DNA from: Thermoplasmata archaeon
GTDB taxonomy: Archaea > Thermoplasmatota > Thermoplasmata > Thermoplasmatales > Thermoplasmataceae
Assembly (NCBI GenBank): GCA_021802055.1
Contig: JAKAAY010000002.1
Span: forward strand, 31,478 to 92,194
Length of the DNA stretch: 60,717 nt
Reading direction: 5' to 3'
Under the pieces are notes generated by a model that did not search any database, was not told the DNA's origin, and was given only the letters and a program-made list of their open reading frames with translations. This document shows, one piece after another, positions 52,131 to 60,717 of this stretch. Numbering within the stretch: the first letter of the stretch is position 1; the number at the start of each line of letters is the position of its first letter. Position numbers and translations under genes: made by a program.

Positions 52131-53342
52131 TCAGGATTCACCTCGTGATGCATTTTGGGAAGTTTCTTCCGGATCCTTTATTCTCATGAGCCGTGGAATA
52201 GCAAAAAAACCAAAAAGAGCTACAGGGAGCATTACGAGCCCGCTTCCAATTATCACCAGGTTTATGGGTAAAAGAAGGGCAAAGACCGAGAATATCGAGG
52301 CCATTATTGGGGTTGAGCCTGCGATGAAAATTCTGAGGATGGAAAAGGTCTTTCCAAATATCCTCCTTGGGACTATCCTGTAAAGTTTATCGGTCATGGG
52401 TATGTTGATCAGAGGAAGAAGAAGTCCAATGAGAAGTGCACAGACTATATCGATATATGCTGACCTGCTGACGCCTATGATCGCAAGCAGAGGGGCGAAG
52501 AACATGATCATCGTGGCTATGGCCGAGGAACCGCCCAGCACCCTGAATTTCCTTGAGGCTATGGCTGAACCTGCGATCATGCCTATGGGAAGTCCGGCTA
52601 TAAATGCAGTGTAATAGCCTGCACCTACGCCAAGATAAATGTGGAAAATGCCGGAAGAGTACACGGTGAGAGACACGAATAGGCCATTTATTATGAATCC
52701 CAGTATGAGAAAGCTTGAAATTTTTTTCATAAACACAAGCACTTCCCGCGTCTCGTGGGCGATTCCTTCGTCTGAATGAAAGATCTCTTCCCTGATGGGA
52801 GTTGCCAGGATGCCGGAAAGTGCCGGGAGCAAGACAAGAAGATAGAACAGATAGTCCTTCAGGATAATTATGGATATTCCGCCCATGATTATACCTGTGA
52901 GACCAGATGTGCTCGTAACTGTCTGGTTATAGGAGAGCATCCTGGATGTGGATTCCCTTGATACGTGCCTCTGAATCATTGCCGAAAAAGAGTCGCCCTT
53001 CATTGTGGTTCCTGCGCTGCCAATGACCACAGCAGCGAATATCCCGCCGATTCCAAAGCCAAGAAATGAAACAAGAAAACCTCCCGCAACCAAAAAGGAG
53101 GAGAGAGAATTCACAGCTGAACTGTTCGTCCGATCGATTATATGGCCTCCCGGAAATGATATGGTTAGGTCAGTTACCAGGTATGCGGTAGCGACCATTC
53201 CTGCAAGGAAGATTGAGTTGTACTCCGCAACAAAATACCATACATAGTAGACAACAAAGACTTCGAACGCCATTGAGGTGATGAATCTGGAAGCAAGAAA
53301 CCTCCCTAATGGACGGTTTTTTTGGTCCTCAACTGCATTCAT
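52131..53342 (-). CDS. MFS transporter
   Basis: The 403-residue protein has about 12 hydrophobic segments and an MFS layout, with FPGGHIIDRTNSSAVN (motif A-like, between segments 2 and 3) and GSAGTTMKGDSFSAMIQRHV. The second half has GAGYYTAFIAGLPIGMIAGSA. The sequence most resembles the drug or sugar efflux branch with a large central loop; the substrate is unknown. It starts at ATG 53342. Confidence 0.85.
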   Translation of the reverse strand: MNAVEDQKNRPLGRFLASRFITSMAFEVFVVYYVWYFVAEYNSIFLAGMVATAYLVTDLTISFPGGHIIDRTNSSAVNSLSSFLVAGGFLVSFLGFGIGGIFAAVVIGSAGTTMKGDSFSAMIQRHVSRESTSRMLSYNQTVTSTSGLTGIIMGGISIIILKDYLFYLLVLLPALSGILATPIREEIFHSDEGIAHETREVLVFMKKISSFLILGFIINGLFVSLTVYSSGIFHIYLGVGAGYYTAFIAGLPIGMIAGSAIASRKFRVLGGSSAIATMIMFFAPLLAIIGVSRSAYIDIVCALLIGLLLPLINIPMTDKLYRIVPRRIFGKTFSILRIFIAGSTPIMASIFSVFALLLPINLVIIGSGLVMLPVALFGFFAIPRLMRIKDPEETSQNASRGES

Positions 53343-53467
53343 AAAACTACTTCCGGCGCCTCAGCTGCGTCACATGGCTTCTGTCTCTTAGTATAGACAT
53401 GCGAATATAAAAATTATGGGGTTTTCTCAAAGAACAACAAAAGGCTGTCTGGAGGTTCTTTTCCCTG

Positions 53468-54094
53468 TTACGGCTTCCCTGTCGGGACTGGTACGTTTGA
53501 CCCCTTAAGTAATTGAGCCCCGTATCTCATTCCCAGATCCAGGGCCTTATGGTTCAAAGCTAGAATTTTTCCGGAAAACCTGCGCGATAGAGCGGAATTT
53601 ACGTTGTTCTCGCTGACTGGAATTTCATGCATAGCCAGGGCTGCGCCCAGGAGTGCGGTACCTGCAGCCCTTTCACTGCCGGCCTCCCTGGCAAGATTTT
53701 CCCCATCAATGAAGAGGATCCTGACGGTGCCCCCTACCGCCTTCGCCATCTCCTTTAGGTCTGGATATTCCTTTCCCCTTATGCCCAGATAGACTGGCGT
53801 CATGCGTCTCGAGTTCACAAGAAGCAGCGTGTCGGCATTGGCCTTGCCCAGCATTCTGAATCCCTCCATTCCTTCAAGCCCAATGATGAGATTGGCTGAT
53901 CCGTCGGGAGTGATGGGGCTCCTCACGTCTCCAATCCTGACGTCCACAGAGACTGACCCTCCCCTCTGTGAGAGACCATGAATCTCTGACATTACAACGT
54001 TAAGCCCTGCATCCATGGTGGCTTCAGCTATCAAGCTGCCAAGCGTTACGACTCCCTGTCCCCCTACCCCTGCTATGATGATGTTATATTCCAT
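53468..54094 (-). CDS. iorB: Indolepyruvate:ferredoxin oxidoreductase, beta subunit
   Basis: ATG 54094 (MEYNIIIAGVGGQGVVTLGS) has GGTGA five bases before it and gives 208 residues; GTG 54103 is three codons earlier. The Rossmann-like start IAGVGGQGVVTLGSLIAEA and the segment SEIHGLSQRGGSVSVDVRIG are typical of the gamma domain of 2-oxoacid:ferredoxin oxidoreductases. With IorA it converts arylpyruvates to aryl-CoA, reducing ferredoxin. It overlaps iorA by about 10 nt. Confidence 0.93.
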   Translation of the reverse strand: MEYNIIIAGVGGQGVVTLGSLIAEATMDAGLNVVMSEIHGLSQRGGSVSVDVRIGDVRSPITPDGSANLIIGLEGMEGFRMLGKANADTLLLVNSRRMTPVYLGIRGKEYPDLKEMAKAVGGTVRILFIDGENLAREAGSERAAGTALLGAALAMHEIPVSENNVNSALSRRFSGKILALNHKALDLGMRYGAQLLKGSNVPVPTGKP

Positions 54095-55967
54095 TTCTTT
54101 CACCCGAAACTATGGCCCTGAAGGGGCAAACCATAGGTTCTGCGCACACACCACATCCATCACAGAGATCAGGATCAATGGCGATCTGTCCACCCTTGAT
54201 GTCAATGGCAGGGCATGAGAAGTTGGTAACACAGTTCATACAGAGGGCACACTTTTTAGTATCGACCACATAGACCGGCATCTGCCCTTTCTTCCTTATT
54301 TCCCTGTCCCTTAGAATGGCGCATTCCCTTCTTGCCACAACTGCCGAAACGCCTTCTGATTTCAGTGAACGAAGAACTGCAGGGAGAAATGTCTTGAGAT
54401 CGTACGGGTCAGCTGTTTCCAAGCTCCCGACACCCGTACTCCTGATAATTTCCTCGATGGACATCTGCGCTGACGGATTGCCCATGCCATCATAGGCAAG
54501 GCCAGGATTCGTCTGCTGCCCGGTCATGGCCGTTGTGGAGTTGTCCATGACCACCAGTGTCATCCTGGATCCTGTACGAACTGCATTTATGAGAGCGGGT
54601 ATGCCTGCGTGAAAGAATGTCGAGTCCCCGACAAACGCCACAACCCGGCTGTCTGTCAGCTTCCCAAGTCCTGAGCCTGCGCCAAGCGATGACCCCATCT
54701 CAAGGAGCACGTCAGCCATCTCGAATGGCTCATACGCTCCCAGTGAGTAACAACCTATATCTGACGAGTATGTTACATTGTTCAATCCACTCATCCTCAC
54801 TGCGCGCTTGACGGCATAGTATGTGGCCCGGTGCGGACAGCCTGGACAAAGTGCAGGCGGCCTTGGGGGAATCTGCTGTAAAACCGCTGGGGCGGTCCTG
54901 GGTTTGATGTTTAGCTTCAGGGGTGCTGCAAGTGCCTTCTCTATGACGTCTGCACTGTACTCGTATTCCTCGGGAAATGTTCCATCCAGCTTGCCATGAA
55001 TGAGCGCGGGGATACCCTCCCTCTGGGCGATGACCCGGACCTTCTGTTCCAGATAAGGATCCAGTTCTTCCACCACAAACATGTATTCATGGCTCATTAG
55101 AAAAGATGCAATTCGATTCTCAGGAATGGGATTGCTCATGCCTACCTTGAGGACCTCTGCCCCAATTGAATTACTTTTTATGACATCCACCAGAGAGTTA
55201 TAGGCTGATCCAGACGTAATAAAGCCATATTCTCCGTCTCCGTAGACTTCGAGCCTGTTGAGGTCTGTCTGCTGGCTGATGACTTCGGCATGGCTGATTC
55301 TCATGGAAAGCGCCTTTCTTGACTTTATGGAATATGATGGTAGAGTCACATGGGCCAGGTGCCCCGGGTACGTCCCCATGAGTGCCAGCCTGTCCTCTTT
55401 GGGGCCCATTACGACGGGAGCCCGCATGTGGCTGACCCGTGTCGTGGTCCTGAAAAGTACCGGCATTGCCAGTTTCTCCGAGATCTCGAAGGCCCGGATA
55501 AGGTAATCTTTTGCCTCCTGGGGTGTTGATGGCTCGATCATAGGCAAGTGAGAAAGTTCGGCGTAGTGCCTGTTGTCCTGCTCGTTTTGGGAGGAAAACA
55601 TGGAGGGATCGTCAGCTGTCATAACCACCATTCCTGCCCTTACCCCGGAATAGGCAGTTGACATCAGTGCATCTGCCGCTACGTTAAGACCCACGTGCTT
55701 CATGAATGCGAAAGACCTTATGCCCGAAATTGCGGCCGAATATGCGACTTCCAGAGCCACCTTCTCGTTTACAGAAATTTCGAAGTAAAATCCGCCTCTG
55801 GCAGCAATCTCTGAAAGAGTGTCCCCAACCTCACTCGACGGTGTTCCGGGATATGTCGCTGCAACGCCTCCAGCCGCCTCAACAAAGCCCCGTGCTATGG
55901 CCTCGTTGCCCAGAAGAAGAGTCTTTTCCCCGGGGAGACCGTCAAGAACCCGATCGTAAATTTTCAC
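54084..55967 (-). CDS. iorA: Indolepyruvate:ferredoxin oxidoreductase, alpha subunit
   Basis: This 627-residue protein starts at GTG 55967. The N-terminal pyrimidine-binding domain has GNEAIARGFVEAAGGVAATYPG. The TPP-binding domain has GDSTFFHAGIPALINA and VVMDNSTTAMTGQQTNPG. At the C-terminus two 4Fe-4S motifs are visible: CALCMNCVTNFSCP and CDGCGVCAEPMVCP. It decarboxylates indole- or phenylpyruvate in aromatic amino acid breakdown. A COG2150-type regulator gene lies 86 nt upstream on the same strand. Confidence 0.95.
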   Translation of the reverse strand: MKIYDRVLDGLPGEKTLLLGNEAIARGFVEAAGGVAATYPGTPSSEVGDTLSEIAARGGFYFEISVNEKVALEVAYSAAISGIRSFAFMKHVGLNVAADALMSTAYSGVRAGMVVMTADDPSMFSSQNEQDNRHYAELSHLPMIEPSTPQEAKDYLIRAFEISEKLAMPVLFRTTTRVSHMRAPVVMGPKEDRLALMGTYPGHLAHVTLPSYSIKSRKALSMRISHAEVISQQTDLNRLEVYGDGEYGFITSGSAYNSLVDVIKSNSIGAEVLKVGMSNPIPENRIASFLMSHEYMFVVEELDPYLEQKVRVIAQREGIPALIHGKLDGTFPEEYEYSADVIEKALAAPLKLNIKPRTAPAVLQQIPPRPPALCPGCPHRATYYAVKRAVRMSGLNNVTYSSDIGCYSLGAYEPFEMADVLLEMGSSLGAGSGLGKLTDSRVVAFVGDSTFFHAGIPALINAVRTGSRMTLVVMDNSTTAMTGQQTNPGLAYDGMGNPSAQMSIEEIIRSTGVGSLETADPYDLKTFLPAVLRSLKSEGVSAVVARRECAILRDREIRKKGQMPVYVVDTKKCALCMNCVTNFSCPAIDIKGGQIAIDPDLCDGCGVCAEPMVCPFRAIVSGERNGI

Positions 55968-56053
55968 ATCTATCTGAATATTTCATTGATAGTAGCTATT
56001 ATAATGATGCACCTAAAGCTGTGCTACAGGCTGTCACACAGAGTCTTAAATAT

Positions 56054-56659
56054 TCAGTCGGCCAGTGCGTCCTGTCTGATCTCCAGTGTGGAAGACAGTT
56101 TGCTTGGACAGTCTTTCACTTCACATGCATTGCATACAACGTGATCAGAGTCAAGATCTGGCGTAGTGACATTAAATTTTTCCATTCCACCCATGGTCGA
56201 AAGCTGATCCACTATACCCTCAGGAAGCGGCCTGGTGAAAATTATCCTGATCTCCTGCTCCTTTTTCCCGGAGTTTTTGCCGGAGATTTCCACTGCATTG
56301 CAGAGATATGGGCCAAGAACTTCCAGAGACTTCTTAAGGACAAACGAAAAGCATCCAATCCGGGGTGTTATCCAGATGATCTGATTGCCTACCAGAGGAG
56401 AAATGTTGCTGCGGTCAAGGGCCGGGTTCAGTGACTCCATGATTTTCCTGACCTCTCTGTTTTCCTCGATGGCCTTCACAGTTTCATAGACTGTACGCCT
56501 GTTTACCCTGAAAACCTTGGCGATTTCACTTATGGGAATCTCCATTTCGTCTGCGTAAAACTTCCCGTTCCTTACGGCAATGCCGCGTCTATACAAACCC
56601 TCAAGTATTCTGAGCCTCACAGGGTAATCCTTGAAGTATTCCTCCAGTATGAGCAGCAT
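56054..56659 (-). CDS. Predicted regulator of amino acid metabolism (COG2150, ACT-like)
   Basis: ATG 56659 (MLLILEEYFKDYPVRLRI) lies about 25 nt behind a TATA-like box; GTG 56665 is two codons earlier. The 201 residues have an N-terminal HTH (ISEIAKVFRVNRRTVYETVK, about residues 44-63), then an ACT-like domain (SLEVLGPYLCNAVEISGKNS). The C-terminus carries a Cys cluster CNACEVKDCPSK. The family is predicted to sense amino acids. Being directly upstream of iorA/iorB on the same strand, it may regulate aromatic amino acid use (inference). Confidence 0.82.
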   Translation of the reverse strand: MLLILEEYFKDYPVRLRILEGLYRRGIAVRNGKFYADEMEIPISEIAKVFRVNRRTVYETVKAIEENREVRKIMESLNPALDRSNISPLVGNQIIWITPRIGCFSFVLKKSLEVLGPYLCNAVEISGKNSGKKEQEIRIIFTRPLPEGIVDQLSTMGGMEKFNVTTPDLDSDHVVCNACEVKDCPSKLSSTLEIRQDALAD

Positions 56660-56682
56660 GTTCACTATACCGAGTTAATCTG

Positions 56683-56692
56683 CCTATATAAC
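56683..56692 (-). promoter_or_regulatory. TATA-like promoter of the COG2150 regulator
   Basis: The minus strand reads GTTATATAGGCA, 24-33 nt before ATG 56659. Confidence 0.5.
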
Positions 56693-56702
56693 TGTGATAC
56701 TG

Positions 56703-58454
56703 TCATAATCCCAGGACTCTGTCCCTTATCCTGGTCTGTGCTTCAGTAACGTCCGTCGCCTCCGTTATGGAGAGTTCCGGGTTTACCTCCTTCAATTCTT
56801 CGACGGCTGCGGAGAGAAGGAATCCTTTCCTGAAGAAAGTGAGAGTTATGCCTGAGTTTCCCGGGAAGGGCGATGTGTCAAGCGTGATCGGGTGATCCTC
56901 AAAGGGTCTGAATGTGAACTGGTCTCCCATCCTTATGCCGTTTATGGCAACTATCTCGTCGCCCGCATTGATGCCTGACTCGAACCCGGGAAAGTTTTCA
57001 AGTACACCGCCAACCAGGTACTTTTCCCCCTCCTTTTTGATTATGATGCCGGCGGACTTCCGTGGGATCGCACCAGGTTTCGACTGCTCAAGTTTGAGTC
57101 CTGCCTTTGCGAAATCCATTTGGAAATCTGGTTCCTCATGTCCCCTGATATATTTCCTGAAAAACTCGGAATAATCCTGCCCCGTGATTTCCTTCAGTAT
57201 GGTCAGGATGTCCTTTTCGGTGAATCCTTTTCCGTCCTTCCTGAATTTTTCGGCAAGGTTGTGGAGAAGGTCGTCGATGCATCGTGCACCTCTGGTCTGA
57301 TCGGCTATGTGAATACTCATAAGAAAGCCTATAAGCTCTCCCTTCGTGTAGTACGACACATACGTATTGTAGTCGTCCGGGGATGGTTTGTAGCGTCTGA
57401 TCCACGAGTCAAATGAGGACTCAGCGAGGGAGGTTGCCCATGACCCGGGTTCGAGCGACATTTCATTCACTATGCCTGAGATCTTCTTGTAGAACTGCTG
57501 CCTTGTCATAAGGCCTGCTCGCAACACAGCAAGCTCGCCAAAAAACTCTGTCAACCCCTCACAGAACCATAACCACTGGGAGTAGTTCTCCTCCCTGTAG
57601 TTGAAAGGCCCCAGTTCGACCGGTCTTATTCTCTTGGCGTTCCAGGAGTGGAAATATTCATGGGAGATCAATTCCAGGAACTCCACATATGTCTTATCCT
57701 CAGAGAATAATGTGGAGCCGAACATTACCGAACAGGAGTTGAGGTGTTCAAGACCACCATAGCCGGAGCCATTGTTCACCAGGTGAACGATGAACTGGTA
57801 CTTACGGTATAGCGGCTGCCCCATGACCTTTGCATGCGCTTCTACTATCCTTGCCACGTCTGCCTTGAGTTTCTCCTCACTGCAGTTGCATGCGCCGTCG
57901 ACGATTATCTCGTGATCCTTTCCGGCAGCGCGGAATTCCAGCACCCTGTGCTGACCAATTTCTATGGGGGAATCCACCAGTAGATCGTAATTTATTGCCC
58001 TGTACCTGGTTTCGGCAATCTTATCAAGCGTTGTGAAGATCCTCCAGTTTTCAATGGGTGTTATCTGGAGCTCAACCGCCTGATCCTTGTAGCCTTCGAT
58101 GTACATGAAAACGCTTGTCCCAGTTATGAAAACATGATGCGAGTCTGCGTGGCTGGTCCTGACCGTGAGATCTGCTGCATAAACCTCATAGTTTACAGTC
58201 ATGGAGTTCAGGCCTCTTGTGCTGACCTTCCAGGTGCTTTTGTCCTTCTTGGAGAATTCCGCCGGAAAACCGTCCTGAGTTCTGGCATCGAATTTACGGA
58301 CATGTTTAGAAAAATCCCGCACAAGATAGGACCCGGGGGTCCAGACAGGCATGGTGAAAAGAAGGGACTCTTCTGAAAACTCCTCAAGGAGGATGCTGAT
58401 GGAAATAACCTGGGTGGCTGGGTTTGGCACCCTGAGAGAGTAGGTAATCTTCAT
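56703..58454 (-). CDS. M61-family aminopeptidase with PDZ domain
   Basis: The 583-residue protease has the glycyl-aminopeptidase architecture. An N-terminal beta domain (1-170) is followed by the catalytic domain with LISHEYFHSWNAKRIRP (HExxH, about residue 255), GFNYREENYSQWLWFCEGLTE-type sequence, and the C-terminal PDZ domain (about 455-545, ENFPGFESGINAGDEIVAIN). M61 enzymes release N-terminal amino acids from peptides. No signal peptide is visible. It starts at ATG 58454. Confidence 0.93.
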   Translation of the reverse strand: MKITYSLRVPNPATQVISISILLEEFSEESLLFTMPVWTPGSYLVRDFSKHVRKFDARTQDGFPAEFSKKDKSTWKVSTRGLNSMTVNYEVYAADLTVRTSHADSHHVFITGTSVFMYIEGYKDQAVELQITPIENWRIFTTLDKIAETRYRAINYDLLVDSPIEIGQHRVLEFRAAGKDHEIIVDGACNCSEEKLKADVARIVEAHAKVMGQPLYRKYQFIVHLVNNGSGYGGLEHLNSCSVMFGSTLFSEDKTYVEFLELISHEYFHSWNAKRIRPVELGPFNYREENYSQWLWFCEGLTEFFGELAVLRAGLMTRQQFYKKISGIVNEMSLEPGSWATSLAESSFDSWIRRYKPSPDDYNTYVSYYTKGELIGFLMSIHIADQTRGARCIDDLLHNLAEKFRKDGKGFTEKDILTILKEITGQDYSEFFRKYIRGHEEPDFQMDFAKAGLKLEQSKPGAIPRKSAGIIIKKEGEKYLVGGVLENFPGFESGINAGDEIVAINGIRMGDQFTFRPFEDHPITLDTSPFPGNSGITLTFFRKGFLLSAAVEELKEVNPELSITEATDVTEAQTRIRDRVLGL

Positions 58455-58768
58455 CTCAATTGGAGATCACCCCCTTTGATTTAGATTCTCTTACGGAGAG
58501 TGTTTGGGCATGCTGCATTTCTTCCAGACATCCTTGGAAGTGGCCTCCGTGCTGTCCCTGTGGAACTATCGAAGTAATAGTCGCGGACAAGTGAAGGTCG
58601 CATGTTTTGGACAATAATGTCCCCCTCCCCCTGGACAAGTGAGATTTCAACGCATAAATTTCCAGAGATATGACAAAAAATTTTATACCATATTTCGGTT
58701 GGTTCCCGGGGATACAAAACATTTGCTTCTCCCGTCGGAGGGGAGGGAAGGTATTGGGTGGAACTTAC
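58455..58768. promoter_or_regulatory. Intergenic region with three GGACAA motifs, 24 nt apart
   Basis: GGACAA occurs at 58585, 58609 and 58633, each exactly 24 nt apart. The outer two extend to GGACAAGTGA. The middle one is part of the palindrome GGACA-ATAA-TGTCC (58609-58622). A TATA-like box AAATTTTATACC is at about 58679-58690, and a purine-rich stretch (GGAGGGGAGGG) precedes ATG 58769. The arrangement is like a set of phased binding sites upstream of the promoter of the downstream gene. No coding sequence was recognised. Confidence 0.5.
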
Positions 58769-59428
58769 ATGCAGACGGTAGTGCTGGCAAAACCGGGGGA
58801 AGTCCCCGAGAGTGTGCGCGTTGCAAAGATGAACGATGCCAGGAAGTTTTCTTCAATTCTTTACTCCCCGTCAGTTCTGTTCGCTGGCATAACAGGTTCC
58901 GTTTCCTATGTCCCAAGGGAGAATGATGACGTAGATATGTTCATAATATCAAGGGAAAACCAGCTCTGGCGTTGCATGTTCAGGGCATATCTTGCCAGGT
59001 TTCTCACAAGGACCAGGGAGGTGTGCCTCTCTCTCAATATGGATATAGGCTATGCAAAGAGCATGTTTGTCTCCATGGAAGACCCGCTTGCTGCGTCTGA
59101 TTCAGTTCATGTGATCCCCGTGTTCGGCGAGGAGTTTTACCAGATGCTTCTGAACAGTTCGGGTTTCATCTCTGAAAGATATCCTGAAGTGGTCCGCAAA
59201 AATTCAGCACCTGCATACAGGAAGAAGGCTGGTCCCATGGAATTGCTGTTGGAGTTAGGAGCATTTCTAATTCTTGCTCCGGTTGTCCTGATGAAAGCCA
59301 TGGTGGTTAACTGGAAGAGGGGCCGTTCCAATTCACTGATGACATATCGCATAGTTCTGGGTCGCCACTGCCTTTACTTCGATAACATGAGGTACAATGC
59401 CATCAGGGAGCAGTATTACCGGAAGTGA
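58769..59428 (+). CDS. Nucleotidyltransferase-like protein with a C-terminal membrane segment
   Basis: ATG 58769 (MQTVVLAKPGEVPESVRVAK) gives 219 residues; the open frame begins 33 codons earlier. Residues about 40-64, GITGSVSYVPRENDDVDMFI, carry the GS...DxD pattern of the nucleotidyltransferase fold (G-S-V-S then D-D-V-D). A hydrophobic segment ELGAFLILAPVVLMKAMVV is at about residues 160-178. The function is unknown; a minimal nucleotidyltransferase of an uncharacterised group is likely. It is divergent from the M61 protease and convergent with the broken MFS gene. Confidence 0.6.
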   Translation: MQTVVLAKPGEVPESVRVAKMNDARKFSSILYSPSVLFAGITGSVSYVPRENDDVDMFIISRENQLWRCMFRAYLARFLTRTREVCLSLNMDIGYAKSMFVSMEDPLAASDSVHVIPVFGEEFYQMLLNSSGFISERYPEVVRKNSAPAYRKKAGPMELLLELGAFLILAPVVLMKAMVVNWKRGRSNSLMTYRIVLGRHCLYFDNMRYNAIREQYYRK

Positions 59429-59458
59429 GCCTCTGTACATGGAATAAGGGGCACAAGG

Positions 59459-60717
59459 CTAATCCCTGTGGTTCTTGGCCGCGAGAGGGCTCTTTAGCCT
59501 CCCGTCAAGCCTCATCAGTTCCCTCCTGGAACCAAATATGAGGGCAGATCCGGCCATCATGGCCCTGGCAATTACGAACGTTTCAGTAACTCCGATTGCC
59601 GAAACCAGAACTGCTCCTACCGCTATTGCCGGAGGGCCGCCTATGAAACTCAGGACGCCGTCTATGGCGAAGTATCTTCCCCGCATCCCTGCAGGCACCA
59701 TGTTCTGCGCTGTGGTAAGCCACACGTTTCCTGCCAGTCCCGCACAGACTCCGATGAAAAGGCTAAACCCGATGGTAACTGAGACCTGGGGAACAGCGCC
59801 CATTAAGAAAAGACTAAGTCCTACTGCAAGACCATATACTAAGACCCAAATTTTTCCTGCATGAGCCAGAGGGTGGATGTAGGCAGGCAGTAGCGAGCCG
59901 GCAACGTCGCCTGCTGCATATACCCCCCAGCACCGCTCCATAAACTATGGAATCTGCGTCAAGAGCAGATGCCGCATAGACCACAAGAAAAGAGAAGCAC
60001 AGCGAAAAGAAGAAATTGAATACTGTTGCAGAAATGGTTAGCTGCAGAAGGCCCTTCTCACCGAGGAGCCATTCAAAACCCTCCCTGATTTCGGCTCCCA
60101 TACGCCTTCTGGCCGTCCTGCTTTCTGAATGCCGTGAACTCTTTTGCCTGGTGCCCGGAAGTATGAAGAAGGCTGCAGCCAGTGCCGAGACCGCGAACAT
60201 CATGGAGCTTCCTGTGAATGCTTCTGCAACGCCCACGCCAAGAGTCGGGCCTCCAGCGGTGGCGTTTGCAATGGAGCCCGTCGTGGAAGATATTGCCCTG
60301 TTCACGCCGTTGGTTCTTGAAAGCCTTCCGGATTCAACAATATCCGGGAGAATTGAGTTTGAGGATGATCTGAACAGCTCCATGCCTATGGACCAGGCGG
60401 ACGCAGCTGCAATGAGCAAGTACAGGTTGAAGCCGTAATAGACAGCAAACCAGGCAAGCAGGCCCACTGAAATTGCCCCCAGGAGCATAGAAAAAACGAT
60501 GAGGGATGCTCTGTTGAACCGGTCAACCACGGTTCCGGCAGGCATAGCCCCTGCCGTAGCGGCAATCGATTCGGCAATGGCACTATCCCCACTGCGATCG
60601 CAGAATGGGTGGATATGAATACATACCAGGTAACACAGACTGCAGCCGTATTGGAAGCCAGCCTTGAAAGGCTGCTTGATCCGTAAAAGCCGTAAAGTAC
60701 AGTCATGCTGTGCTGAT
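59459..60717 (-). pseudogene. MFS transporter broken by two frameshifts (partial)
   Basis: Three minus-strand frames make one MFS protein. The N-terminal part (to about 60580) reads SRLASNTAAVCVTWYVFIST. The middle (59940-60580) begins AIAESIAATAGAMPAGTVVD and ends VYGAVLGG. The C-terminal part (59459-59930) reads VYAAGDVAGSLLPAYIHPLA. The first shift is near 60579, where one base seems missing. The second lies in a run of six G (59931-59936 region), where one extra base would explain it. The 5' end may lie beyond the window. Confidence 0.75.

Noticed and set aside
1-60717. CRISPR arrays, rRNA genes, RNase P RNA or SRP RNA
   Set aside because: No repeated-spacer pattern or recognised RNA core motif was found by eye.

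Overview
The window is a chromosomal segment of an archaeon, most likely of the Thermoplasmatales or a close relative (Thermoplasmata). It carries an archaeal proteasome alpha subunit, the three-protein archaeal exosome, RNA polymerase subunits F and P, ribosomal proteins L21e and L37Ae, Pus10, GTP-type PEP carboxykinase and an adenosylcobalamin-dependent ribonucleotide reductase. The tRNA genes lack an encoded CCA, and many genes have an AT-rich TATA-like box 25-35 nt before a start codon with no leader. GTG and TTG starts are common. The exact genus cannot be named from the sequence alone.

Layout. 0-5.3 kb (minus strand): SBDS/SDO1, proteasome alpha, a QueA-like protein overlapping a short-chain dehydrogenase, and PEPCK. 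5.7 kb: an SPFH (slipin) membrane protein. 6.5-12.2 kb: a compact minus-strand information-processing operon, transcribed rrp4-rrp41-rrp42-rpl37ae-rpoP-pus10-rpl21e-rpoF-DUF655-ksgA. rpoP (43 codons) is unusually short. 12.4-21.6 kb: a cupin protein, futalosine-pathway MqnD with an aldehyde-dehydrogenase homologue lacking the catalytic Cys, isocitrate dehydrogenase, small proteins (AhpD-like, DUF302), PurA and urocanate hydratase. 21.9-23.8 kb: an M48 protease, tRNA-Leu and a small membrane protein.

23.9-31.3 kb is the most unusual part, a ribonucleotide reductase cluster on the minus strand. It holds a class II enzyme (NrdJ), a complete class I pair (NrdA with two ATP cones, NrdB with all metal ligands and the radical Tyr), and a second R2-like protein that has lost four of six metal ligands and the radical-transfer Trp. 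It is followed by a fused glutamate formiminotransferase/cyclodeaminase, which with urocanate hydratase belongs to histidine breakdown.

33-44.3 kb: an epimerase, an aminotransferase, an M13 peptidase, a small protein with two CHHH zinc-finger-like repeats, tRNA-Thr, a phosphate transporter/PhoU-like pair, MarC, type I dehydroquinase, a wHTH regulator and a DHA2 transporter. 44.3-50.1 kb alternates genes (ThpR, GcvH, RlmE, a TraB-like protein, a COG1395 regulator) with decayed DNA, including a frameshifted cupredoxin and a possible IS110 remnant. 50.1-60.7 kb: a DUF2079 membrane protein, an MFS transporter, indolepyruvate:ferredoxin oxidoreductase IorA/IorB behind an ACT-type regulator, an M61 protease, a nucleotidyltransferase-like protein preceded by a 24-nt-periodic motif, and an MFS gene broken by two frameshifts at the window edge.
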